NCBI GenBank assembly: GCA_032622095.1 | Contig: CP136068.1 | Coordinates: 126,981,989-127,045,988 of the forward strand | Reading direction: 5' to 3' | DNA: 64,000 nt | Source: Siphonodentalium dalli | Lineage: Eukaryota; Mollusca; Scaphopoda; Gadilida; Siphonodentaliidae | Part shown: positions 11,522-20,631 of the stretch, one piece after another | Numbering within the stretch: the first letter of the stretch is position 1 | Layout: every line of letters begins with the position of its first letter | Made by a program: the position numbers and the translations under genes | The notes under the pieces: generated by a model | What the model saw: only the letters and a program-made list of their open reading frames with translations | Told to the model about the DNA's origin: nothing | The model's database searches: none

Positions 11522-11913
11522 CCCTTTACCCAACAAACCGGCCAAAACCGGCCAAATAAAGCTTCAACAGCCTAAACTATCTTCGGTCTGTCTCAATAAA
11601 ACCATACAAATATGGATATCATTGGAACCGGCTCCTTGACCACATTGTGATGGTTACAGTTATGCCCTGTGCCAATGCATTCTCTTATATATGCGAGTCG
11701 ACCATAGGTCGCCTCGCATATATAAGAGAATGCATTGGCCTAAAAAAAATCTTTTTTTAACACTTTTTACCATTTTTTCTTACATTCTTTAACAATTTTA
11801 TTATTTTTAATGTGTTAAGCCAATGCATTCTCTTATATATGCGAGGCGACCTATGGTCGACTCGCATATATAAGAGAATGCATTGGCACAGGGCCCTTCT
11901 GTTGGCTAAAGGG
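11522..11913 (+). mobile_element. TTAA MITE with two TATA hairpins, copy 1
   Basis: A 392-bp element flanked by TTAA on both sides (11518-11521 and 11914-11917), with inverted ends CCCTTTACCCAACA and TGTTGGCTAAAGGG. TTAA targets and CCC ends are diagnostic of piggyBac-type transposition. Inside are two ~80-bp hairpins with arms CCAATGCATTCTCTTATATA and its inverse, separated by a T-rich spacer. It is inserted in the DIRS-like element upstream of its recombinase. It is non-autonomous; short ORFs across the hairpins are artefacts. Confidence 0.93.
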
Positions 11914-11917
11914 TTAA

Positions 11918-12300
11918 ATGGAGTAAGACTAATCAGTTTGGACAACGTATTTTGAAATGTCCTCTTTTGGCTATACCAAGTTCAGTATTGTGTCCTACTA
12001 GAGCCTATAATAATATGCTTTCAATGTACCAGGTTCGTCTTCAGATCTCCAGAATTTATGTACAAGAAAAATAGTGTTTTAGTACCATTTACATGCAACC
12101 AGTATCAAAAATTCATTAGAAGATGCATTAGAAACATTGGTTTGGACCCATTAAAATTCTCCTCATAGTTTTCGCAGAGGAGGGCCCCCCTGGGCATTTC
12201 AAGGTCAGGTTTCAGGAGAGCTTATTCAAGTCATGGGAGACTGGGCCAGTGACTCTTACAAACGTTATTTAAATTATTCCTTGAAAGACAGGTTAGTTGC
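11918..12300 (+). pseudogene. DIRS-like tyrosine recombinase remnant
   Basis: The first recognisable piece reads VLCPTRAYNNMLSMY (about 11985-12030). After frame changes the C-terminal catalytic region appears as PHSFRRGG...WAF and then ELIQVMGDWASDSYKRYL (about 12161-12275). The H-x-x-R pair and the terminal tyrosine of the R-H-R-Y recombinase set are visible. A frameshift lies close to 12160. Recombinases placed after RNase H are the hallmark of DIRS-order retroelements, where they replace a DDE integrase. Confidence 0.85.
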
Positions 12301-12408
12301 ATGCGCCAAGCTATTATTTCAGAATATTGATACATGATAATATAGATTATACATAAACAAAAATATCAGTTCAAGATCTCTGATCAATTCTCAGGTTGGG
12401 ACCCTTCG

Positions 12409-14195
12409 GCCGGATTCGTCATCTCATGTTTAAACCTGGTTTACGTAAACCTCTAGGTTTAAACCGCCGTGAGTCAGCAAAATCCGTGGTTTAAACCCGA
12501 GACCGCAGGTCTAAGTGACGCATTCGTCATCTCTGGTTTAAACCTGGTTTAGCCAGTCCAGTGGTTTAGCAGTAGTGTCTCTGTATCGTCGAGATAATTA
12601 AACGTACTTTCCTAATGCGGACCGTCTCGTTTTATTGATTGCGAAAATAAATAATTACGACATCGGTCATATTTTGATTGGAAATTTATAAGAGAGAAGC
12701 AGTCACACATATAAAGCGTATGGGGATAAGTTTTTGTCAATTTCAATATTGTTTTTGCGATTTATAAGCTTAAACCGGCATCTAAACCATCTAATTCGGT
12801 GGTCCAGCTAACCAGCTTTATCGAGGCTAAACTTGAGATGACGAATCCGTCTTTTCTTCATCGCGGTTTAGAATTGTCAAACAATCAGTCAAAGGGTGGA
12901 GCTGTAAATAATCTCGGGCGAGGGCGTATCTAAGTGGCGACTGCCGACTGGTGTTATCATGTCACATTTGATTCATTCGTACGCGAGCTTTGCTCAGATA
13001 TGGACATGTTCCTAAATATATGATTTTTACAACTATCTTGTGTTTTTTTTGTGTGGCTTTTGGCAATCACAAATACTGGTGTTTTCTACGAATTCATATG
13101 AAGGGTTCAACGTTTAATTATGACACCAAAAACGATGCTACTGCATGACCAGATATGCTATACACATAGTTTGCAATCCTAAACTTATATTGCTATATGA
13201 GTCAAATTTAACTTATTTTGATGTAGATCATGCCACAAAGCTCTACTCTGGCTACGCCCATAAATTCCCATAATATTCTACCAGTTCAAAACCTGGGAAC
13301 CTTTTTGATTATCTGCATGATGGGAAATTTATGACATTGAAAACAAAAATCAACGCATGTAATATATTTCTTTATTAAAAGCTGTCCCTCTGCATGGTTG
13401 CATACCACTTCCAACAGTTCAGGTGCCGCTTATGGTGTGCACTCATAAGCAAATTGCCTCTACTTGACTGGCCTCTTGGTCCAGGATTGACTAGATTATG
13501 GAGACTTTTTTTCAGCGCCAGAATTTTAAATTTTGTTTCTTTTTAGATTCAACTGCTTACTCAATTTAACACCATTTTTTTCATTTTTTTCAAAATTATA
13601 TTTTACTTATTTTTAAATCAAAATTTTGAAAACCTAACGCCGTTATAGCACACGAATCACCACACCTAATTTAATTGAAATCGGCCCAGGGGTATTGGAG
13701 AACAGTTGCGAACAGGCAAACGGACATACAGATAGACCGCTCATATACCCTTTAATATATACAGATATACATATACATGTAAATAAAAAAAAATTGCGGG
13801 TGAAGCATCTTGCAGACATCTATCACACACAAAGTGATAAACAGAGCGTGAAACTCGTGTTGAGAGACATGCCGTTTGTTAAATTAATTTAAACACAGAA
13901 TGAGATCGGATTAATAGTCAATGAGCGATACGTGTTTCTCAATGAATAAATCCATTGAGCGTGCACGCGATCACGATAATTTATGACTTGTCAATAACCA
14001 TTATATCGGCCTATCTTTTGGTCCAATTGGTAAGAGGGTAGTTTGATTGCATAATCATATCACCGAATCCAGTTGTCAATTAGTTGGCAACAGAACGACA
14101 AAAAACGTCCCCTTAGACCCGGTTTGGCTGGACCGCTAATGTAGGTTTAAACCAGGTTTAAACTCGGAGGTTTAAACCGGAGATGACGAATCCGG
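12409..14195. mobile_element. TIR element family B, copy 1 (interrupted)
   Basis: Ends are GCCGGATTCGTCATCTC and its inverse GATGACGAATCCGGC, with GGTTTAAACC words repeated near both ends. Homology to 14725-15526 covers the whole length except an extra ~979 bp at 12986-13964. Flanking CTTCG and CTTCA may be a decayed 5-bp target duplication. There is no ORF; superfamily is not assigned. It lies just 3' of the DIRS-like recombinase. Confidence 0.85.
12986..13964. mobile_element. 979-bp insertion inside family B copy 1
   Basis: Defined by comparison: this segment is absent from the sister copy at 14725-15526. ACGCG is present on both sides (12981-12985 and 13965-13969), consistent with a 5-bp target duplication. 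The interior holds T-rich tracts and, near 13670-13745, a phrase (GAAATCGGCCCAGG then CAAACGGACATACAGA) of the kind often seen in invertebrate repeats. No terminal inverted repeat or ORF is clear. Confidence 0.7.
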
Positions 14196-14378
14196 CCTTC
14201 AGGTTTGGTGGCCTTGTATACATTATAACAAATTTAACTAAATTATGTTCTTGTTTGTGTAGCATGTTCATGTAGTATAGCATGTTGGTATAGGATGTTT
14301 ATTGTATATGTTTGCTAAGCATGTCCATTTGTATTCAACAGCATGTCTAATTTAATTTGAATTGCCTTGTCTTGATTC

Positions 14379-15548
14379 AGCTTGACCTCCCGAAATTACG
14401 CACATTATCTGCTTACAATAGAACTTGTTTCAGATTGATTATCTGCTGAGAATCGGCTCAATTTGAGTCGATATTGTGCTGAAAATGAGAGAATTTTAGT
14501 CACATTGTCGACTCATAATAAGGCGATTGATTCTAAGCAGATGATGTGCCCACAATGACACATATAAGCCAACTCACAACTTTTCAGGTGTACGCTCTTT
14601 AACATGCGTTTTCACTGTGGCCCGCGCCATAAAACGAATTAACGGGCATGAATCCATTATCTGCTTGTTACAGAATTAAATAATCACATTATATACGTAT
14701 TTCACTTTATAGGTGAACTATGTGGCCCGATTCGTCATCTCAGGTTTAAACCTGGTCTACGTAAACATCTAGGTTTAAACCGCCGTGAGTCAGCTAAATC
14801 ATTGTTTTAAACCCGCGGCCGCAGGTCTAAGTGACACATTCGTCACCTCTGGTTTAAACCTGGTCCAGCTAGACCAATGGTTTAGCAGTAGTGTCTCTGT
14901 ATCGTCGAGATAATTAATCGCACTTTCCTAATGCGGACCGCCTCGTTTTATTGACTGTGAAAATCAATAATTAGGACAGCGACCATATTTTGATTGCAAA
15001 TTAATAAACGAGAAGCACTCACACCTATAAAGCGTGTGGGGATAAGTTTTTGTCAACTTCGATATTGTTTTTGTGTTTTATAAGCTTAAACCGGCAACTA
15101 AACCATCCAATTCGGCGGTCCAGCTAAACCATCTTTACCGAGGCTAAACCTGAGATGACGAATCCGTCTTTTCTTCATCGCGGTTTAGAATTGTCAAACA
15201 ATCAGTCAAAGGGTGGAGCTGTAAATAATCTCGAGCGAGGGCGTATCTAAGTGGCGACTACAGACTGGTGTTATCATGTCACAGTTGATTCATTAATTCG
15301 CACGTGATAATTGAGGACGTGTCAATAAGCATTACATCAGCATGCCTTTTGTTCCGCTTGGTAACAAGGTAGTTTGACTGCATGGTCATATCACCGACTG
15401 GAGTTGCCAATCAGCTGGCCACTAAACGACAAAAACGCCCACTTAGACCCGGTTTGGCTGAACCGCCAATGGGGGTTTAAACCAGGTTTAAACTCGGAGG
15501 TTTAAACCGGAGATGATGAATCGGGCATGTGTGTTTTTGCGCTAGGAT
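14379..15548 (-). mobile_element. Family C MITE, copy 1 (split by family B)
   Basis: Minus-strand copy of the ~345-bp family C also found at 15588, 22008, 45620 and 50861. It begins CAGCTTGACCTCCCGAAA, and its other terminus continues after the family B insertion as ATGTGTGTTTTTGCGCTAGGA at 15527-15548. The element is thus contiguous once 14725-15526 plus one ATGTG is set aside, which proves the insertion order. Confidence 0.88.
14725..15526. mobile_element. TIR element family B, copy 2
   Basis: An 802-bp element with ends GCCCGATTCGTCATCTC and the inverse GATGATGAATCGGGC. ATGTG flanks it exactly on both sides (14720-14724 and 15527-15531), a 5-bp target duplication confirmed by the interrupted host MITE. 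Sub-terminal GGTTTAAACC palindromes recur at both ends. It is non-coding. A 5-bp duplication narrows the transposase class, but I do not recognise the ends. Confidence 0.9.
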
Positions 15549-15587
15549 TTGTTGCTTGATTAGTTCGTTTGGCCAATTTTACAACAC

Positions 15588-15927
15588 ATCCTCGCGGAGA
15601 TACGCACATAAGCGACCTATAATGTGAAACAGGTAAATGTGATTATTTCATTCTAAAATACGCAGATAATGGACTCTTACACATCATTTCGTTTTATGGT
15701 CCGGAACACAATGAAAATACATGTTAAAGAGCGTACACATGATCAGCCGTGTGTTGGCTTATTTGTGTCATTGTCCGCACATAATCTGCTTAGTCGATAA
15801 TATGACTAAAATTTTCTCATTTTTAGCACTTTATATACTCAAAATGAGGCAATTCTAAGCAAAGTATCTACATAAAACACGTTCTATTATAAGCAGATAA
15901 TATGCTGGTTTTCGGGAGAACAGGCTG
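15588..15927 (+). mobile_element. Family C MITE, copy 2
   Basis: Starts ATCCTCGCGGAGATACGCAC and ends TTTTCGGGAGAACAGGCTGA, imperfect inverted ends of each other. The centre has the family signature TTTTATGG(C/T)...AATGAAAA...TGTTAAAGAGCGTACAC, and the right half holds an internal palindrome around TAATCTGCTTAG and its inverse. Only about 40 bp separates it from copy 1. Confidence 0.87.
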
Positions 15928-16794
15928 AATTTCAATAAATCATTATACATTTTAATTATCTTTCTATGTTTTCAATCCCTAAGTTATCATTATAAGCTCC
16001 GAGCCAATTAAACCACAATGTGCACAAAATAGTGGAGGATAAACACCTGAAATAAGTAACCTTTGTCATGACAAGAGCATTTGAAGAATTTGCTAATGAA
16101 TAAATACATAATGAAGTAAATTTTAAGAGATATTTTGCCTATTGAAATTTTGCCTGAGGATATTTTGACTAATTCTGACAGCGCACCTTCAAATCGGGCA
16201 ACAAATAACAGTCATGTGAATAGCGATAGATAAACAGTGATAACTAGAGGATAATCCTTGATATTAGGCCCGATATAAGCCCTATAGGTAACCTCATATC
16301 GGCCTGAGACCGAAGTTCGAAGGATGACTTGAGGTTACCGAGGGCTGATATATCAGGCCCGATACATGTATCAAACCAACCAAGTAATATCATATTTATT
16401 AATTAGATCCTCTCTTAGTACCTGACAACTCTTTCAAATGAGTGACAACACAAAAATAAATATCTACACAATATTAAATTAGCAAGTAGATTTAGGGCAT
16501 GTCGTCAAACCATATTACTCGGATTTGTGATGTCCTTAAATGATATTACTCGAATTGGTAATGTAAAATATTACTCGGTTTAAGGGCGAATTGAAGCGAT
16601 ATTCATATAGCTCGATAACAGGCCGTTCTGGACAAAAATGTCATATCTAATTAATAACTACTACACATATACTCACCGAATCAATACAGGCTTCGATCAA
16701 GTTATCAGGGAACATGTTTCTGTAAAAAATCAAAATATTGGATTTAGAAAATTTAAATTTCGGCGTGTTTAACACTGTCTATTCTAAATATTCA
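15928..16794. other. Unassigned, with a ~105-bp foldback
   Basis: 16260-16364 is an inverted repeat whose arms share GGCCCGATAT, AGCCCT and GGTAACCTCA, with a ~35-bp loop. ATATTACTCG-type words recur at about 16515, 16552 and 16588. Otherwise nothing is recognised. Confidence 0.55.
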
Positions 16795-16925
16795 TTGACG
16801 AGTAACTCCCATGAGAAATGTTCAGATAAAAAGTTCAACAAACGTTGTTAAACTTATAGGAACATTTCCCACCAATTAATTTGAATCCTTCGCTTGTATT
16901 TATCTTTTCGTCTGTTTGTCGTCTG
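16795..16925 (-). mobile_element. Fragment of the CCCTTTCTAT MITE family
   Basis: Shares GAAATGTT, AAGTTCAACAA, GAACATTTCCC and TCGTCTG in order with the interior of 58278-58508. The termini are missing, so this is a decayed fragment. Confidence 0.55.
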
Positions 16926-16930
16926 GTTTT

Positions 16931-17034
16931 TACGGAGCCGGGGTGACAAGCAAACTCTTATTAATTTCCACAACGAACTGTTATTTCGTTATAACGACAT
17001 ACAAAGAGTTTTCTTGTCACATCCGGGCTCCGTA
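16931..17034. repeat. Inverted repeat, ~36-bp arms
   Basis: TACGGAGCCGGGGTGACAAG at 16931 is inverted at the right end as CTTGTCACATCCGGGCTCCG to 17034. The arms extend through AAACTCTT. The loop includes a second symmetry around TTATTTCGTTATAACG. It lies inside a 105-codon open frame, which is therefore unlikely to be a gene. Confidence 0.75.
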
Positions 17035-17401
17035 GCCTGTATAACCTGCTCATCCCTCCAAATGAATAATTTTGTTGGCGAGAAAGCACCACGGCGAACG
17101 CTCGCCGATAAGTTGGATGACGGCGACTTCGCGTATATCAATATGTGTAAATCACAAAACTGCGAACTGTGTGCGACTTTATTGACTCACACCCACAATC
17201 CACCCGCGTAATTAACTAACAATTTGATACCAATCAAGATTGATGTACGTCGCGAAAGAGTTAAAGGGATACTCATGTGCTTTTTTGGGTGGGTACACGA
17301 CGAATCTCAGATGTTATACATAACGGAAACATCCATCGAGCACGTGAATCAGCCGATGGTCAGAACCGCAATCAATGTTTTGAAAATCGTAGGTAGTTTA
17401 A
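17035..17401. other. Unassigned; short open frames
   Basis: Plus-strand frames (16894-17211 and 17224-17439) are open but match nothing known to me. The first overlaps a foldback and the second runs into a MITE. No splice-bounded exon is evident. Confidence 0.35.
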
Positions 17402-17792
17402 CCCTTTACCAAACAAACCGGCCAAAACCGGCCAAATAAAGCTTCAACAGCCTAAAATATCTTCGGTCTGTCTCAATAGAACCATACAAATATGGATATC
17501 ATTGGAACCGGCTCCTTGATCACATTGTGATAGTTACAGTTATGCCCTGTGCCAATGCATTCTCTTATATATGCGAGTCGACCATAGGTCGCCTCGCATA
17601 TATAAGAGAATGCATTGGCCTAAAAAAATCTTTTTTTAACACTTTTTACCATTTTTTCTTACATTCTTTAACAATTTTATAATTTTTAATGTGTTAAGCC
17701 AATGCATTCTCTTATATATGCGAGGCGACCTATGGTCGACTCGCATATATAAGAGAATGCATTGGCACAGGGCCCTTCTGTTGGGTAAAGGG
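17402..17792 (+). mobile_element. TTAA MITE with two TATA hairpins, copy 2
   Basis: Nearly identical to 11522-11913. TTAA flanks at 17398-17401 and 17793-17796, ends CCCTTTACCAAACA and TGTTGGGTAAAGGG, with two CCAATGCATT hairpins inside. High similarity between copies implies recent mobility relative to other repeats here. Confidence 0.94.
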
Positions 17793-17796
17793 TTAA

Positions 17797-17884
17797 AGCC
17801 ACATGGCGGTTTGCGCTCCAAAACACAGATAATATTATTCGCGTTTGAATTTTTCCCGGTATCGAAATATGTCGATAAATAACC
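17797..17884 (+). repeat. Repeat flanking a TTAA MITE, copy 1
   Basis: ACATGGCGGTTTGCGCTCCA is followed by AATAATATTAT and GGTATCGA...GATAAATA. The same series appears at 30581-30668, again just downstream of a TTAA MITE in the same orientation. The MITE may have inserted into related copies of an older repeat. Confidence 0.7.
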
Positions 17885-18780
17885 GAACTACATTTCTACG
17901 AGCATTCTGCAACCACAAAAGACGCATTGAAGTAATGAAAAATACAACTGTGATCACGGTGTTTGGGTCCCAAACAAAAAAAAACCGCCATTTGCACGAC
18001 ATGGATTAGAAAAGAGCGTTCTGTGTTAGTCTATTCCTAATATGGTAGAAATAAAGAGCTTTTGTCTGAATTCTGGAGAAAAATTGAAAACAGCTGGAAA
18101 ATGGCTGTAACTTTGGCAAGTGTTTTTTCAGAACATATGGAGGCTGTATATGAATGTTTCGTTTATTTATCGACATATCATATCCGTCCTTCCAAATTAC
18201 GTAGACAAAATTTGTAGCTCCGAATGAGCCATGTCCGTTTAATCAATGGAATTATGCGGACTTGAACTGTCCAATTCAGCGTTAGTCTAGTGTCCAGTAC
18301 GCAGAGAATGGCCATGAGATATTTTTCGAAGAAATGTTCTGAAGAGCCACAACAATCACTCTCACATATACAGATCGATACTAAATCAATGCCCCGTGGA
18401 ATTCATCAGAAAGTTCGATGAGTAAGGACCGATTATCCCCTCCGATGAGGGTGAAGGAGACTCCCAGTCGACAGAGATCTACTTTGGAGCATAATTGAGA
18501 TGGATATGTGGGGTTTACTGTTGATAGGTTTGATATCAGCTGATGTGAATGGGTTTGGATGTATGCATGAACTCTCTTGAGTACGTTTGTACCATTGTAT
18601 ATATATAAGGCCAAATATTGTTGTCTGGTTGCAGCGCTGTTATTACAGATAGCGAGGTGTACACTGCGACATCTAGTAATATGTGACGTGGTAAGCATGG
18701 GGGTATCACGCCCCTATCACCCCTCTATCTGGTACTCGTGAAGCGGTGATTTGGAAGTGGTAAACGCAGGATTCTTACCC
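17885..18780. other. Unassigned; a 105-codon minus-strand ORF
   Basis: 18010-18060 shares AAAGAGCGTTCT(G/T)TGTT and ATTCCTRATATGG with 63750-63800. A minus-strand ORF at 18381-18698 is not recognised. Around 18675-18785 there are complementary words (GTGGTAAGCATGGGGGTA and CTTACCCCCATG), a weak foldback. Confidence 0.4.
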
Positions 18781-19015
18781 CCATGTTAACTGGTAATCGG
18801 GATTCATATGCCAATTTTATGCCTTTCATTACGGGAGCTGCGCTGGTGCAACATCAAAGATGCTCCCATGGGGGAAGTCTCGCATATATTTTAGAGAATG
18901 CACTGGCTTACAAGGTGAAGGTAAATACCGTTAAGCCAATGTATTCTCTTATATACGCGACGCTCCCTATGGGAAACTCGCGTATATAAGATAATGCATT
19001 GGCACAGGGTTTTCG
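18781..19015. mobile_element. Diverged TATA-hairpin element
   Basis: A hairpin with arms GCCAATGTATTCTCTTATAT and ATATAAGATAATGCATTGGC (about 18934-19005) is preceded by a half hairpin at 18880-18905. It matches the hairpin modules of the TTAA MITEs but with diverged loops and no clear CCCTTT end. Probably an older member. Confidence 0.65.
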
Positions 19016-19419
19016 CTAAAAATTCAGAAAGCTTCAGGCATGAGTTAACCGGTCTTTTGGTGCAATAAGGCTGGTAAGCAGTGTCTATATCATCAAATTG
19101 ATAAATGTGCGAAATATCCATGACTTGTATTGGATATGTTCTGAATCGGTACGCAATATTCACCAGTCTCTGTAAACAGTACAACTCATTAGACATAGTC
19201 CGATATTTTGAGCAGGGTAATATGATGGGAACCTAGAACGAGAGAGTAGTCGAGAGTGATGGTCGAAAAGATAAAGCGATCTTCTCTTTCACCCCAAAAT
19301 AGGAACAGCTACATATATGCACATAAAGTAAAACAATAATTGTTTGGGAGATAGTTGCGCATGTTGTAATAAAGTGGAAGGATTCAAGTGGTGATCTCCC
19401 CAGTATATGAGTACAATAT
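19016..19419. other. Unassigned sequence
   Basis: No repeat or gene is recognised. A minus-strand open frame reading across the adjacent hairpin is an artefact of that repeat. Confidence 0.4.
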
Positions 19420-19423
19420 TTAA

Positions 19424-19815
19424 CCCTTTACCCAACAGAAGGGCCCTGTGCCAATGCATTCTCTTATATATGCGAGTCGACCATAGGTCGCCTCGCATAT
19501 ATAAGAGAATGCATTGGCTTAACACATTGAAAATTATAAAATTGTTAAAGAATGTAAGAAAAAATGGTAAAAAGTGTTAAAAAAAGATTTTGTTTTGGCC
19601 AATGCATTCTCTTATATATGCGAGGCGACCTATGGTCGACTCGCATATATAAGAGAATGAATTGGCACAGGGCATAACTGTAACTATCACAATGTGGTCA
19701 AGGAGCCGGTTCCAATGATATCCATATTTGTATGGTTTTATTGAGACAGACCGAAGATATTTTAGGCTGTTGAAGCTTTATTTGGCCGGTTTTGGCCGGT
19801 TTGTTGGGTAAAGGG
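19424..19815 (-). mobile_element. TTAA MITE with two TATA hairpins, copy 3
   Basis: Inverse orientation relative to copies 1, 2 and 4. TTAA at 19420-19423 and 19816-19819. It begins CCCTTTACCCAACAGAAGGG and ends TTTGTTGGGTAAAGGG, with both hairpins and the intervening A-rich spacer retained. Confidence 0.94.
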
Positions 19816-19875
19816 TTAAGGGCACTGTCACACATCGACTGTGTCAAGCACTGAGTCAAACTGGTGTAGCCACTT

Positions 19876-20172
19876 AACCCTTTTTATCACATAATTAACC
19901 CACAAAGCCAGCTTCATAAGTATTGGTAAGACACACGTGTAATATTAGCGCGTGCGATGACGTCACGCCATTATTTAAATGACTTGCGATCGCTGAAGTT
20001 TATGATGGTTGTTTTCGATGAATACTTTCGTTTTCGTTGCTTTGCGTTTATTTGATCGTGTGATAAAAGGTATCTCAAACTCGTTCTATTTTATGCGTAA
20101 TCGATAAACCTCGGCTCAAATAGAATTTTGTGAACTCGGTTGATAAATTTCGTATAAAATAGAAACTCATGT
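19876..20172. mobile_element. Foldback-like repeat family D, copy 1
   Basis: CCTTTTTATCACATAATTAA at the left is inverted as GTGTGATAAAAGG at 20059-20071. This is followed by another inverted pair: TCTATTTTATGCGTAATCGA and the inverse, TTTCGTATAAAATAGA. Parts of both halves recur at 39545-39640 and 40495-40640, where they are separated by another repeat. Confidence 0.6.
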
Positions 20173-20179
20173 GAGATCC

Positions 20180-20345
20180 TCTATCTATACTGAATGGGTT
20201 CTCCCCTTTAGTTATAGAAATATACATTACAATGGGCTATTGTTCATTTTGATAGACGTTCAGGTAATAACGGCAGAGGACATGCAGGGGAAAAGAGAAA
20301 ATAAGTGCAGAAGAATACATAATCATTAGAGGGAATTTTTCAGAT
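20180..20345 (-). mobile_element. Fragment of the CCCTTTCTAT MITE family
   Basis: TATACATTACAATGG, CTATTGTTCATTTTGA and GTTCAGGTAATAA match 21500-21640 and the inverse of 58278-58508. Terminal sequences are degraded. Confidence 0.55.
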
Positions 20346-20399
20346 ATGGTCGTTGTGTGATGGAACCTTTGTATGTGGTCGTATTCTATTGCAACAAAA

Positions 20400-20631
20400 A
20401 AAAAACCCGCTTTGCGTCAGCTGCAAGGACACAGTTGAAGATGAGATCGATTTTCTTTTCGATTGTCCTCAGTATGTATAAATTAGAAATAAGCAAGAAA
20501 TTTTCCAAAATTTAAACGAGAAGAATCCCAAAATAATTAATAAATTCCACAGATTTTCGACATACAAAAGAGAGGAGGCTTTTGAAGCACATGCACAGTC
20601 ACAGGTGGACAACAACTTTAAGAAGAATTAG
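20400..20631 (+). pseudogene. Non-LTR retroelement C-terminal remnant
   Basis: The frame reads NPLCVSCKDTVEDEIDFLFD then CPQY, a C-x2-C...H/D...C pattern found at the C terminus of many metazoan non-LTR polymerases. An in-frame TAA follows. The frame then continues as IRNKQEIF...FHRFSTYKREEAF up to a TAG at 20629-20631. Only the last ~75 codons remain; no catalytic domain is present in the adjoining sequence. Confidence 0.6.

Larger units (their letters stand above)
8196..12340 (+). mobile_element. Decayed DIRS-like tyrosine-recombinase retrotransposon
   Basis: Reading left to right on the plus strand there is a possible first ORF, a reverse transcriptase, an RNase H and then a tyrosine recombinase, the domain order of DIRS-type elements. 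Every domain is broken by stops or frameshifts. A foldback element (10248-11349) and a piggyBac-type MITE (11522-11913) sit inside it, so both inserted later. The split or inverted terminal repeats expected for the group were not located, so both outer limits are approximate. The 3' part may extend beyond the element at 12409-14195. Confidence 0.87.

Noticed and set aside
17636-17882. Similar short ORFs across several hairpin elements
   Set aside because: All read through the TTAA MITE hairpins on one strand or the other and are shadows of the repeat.
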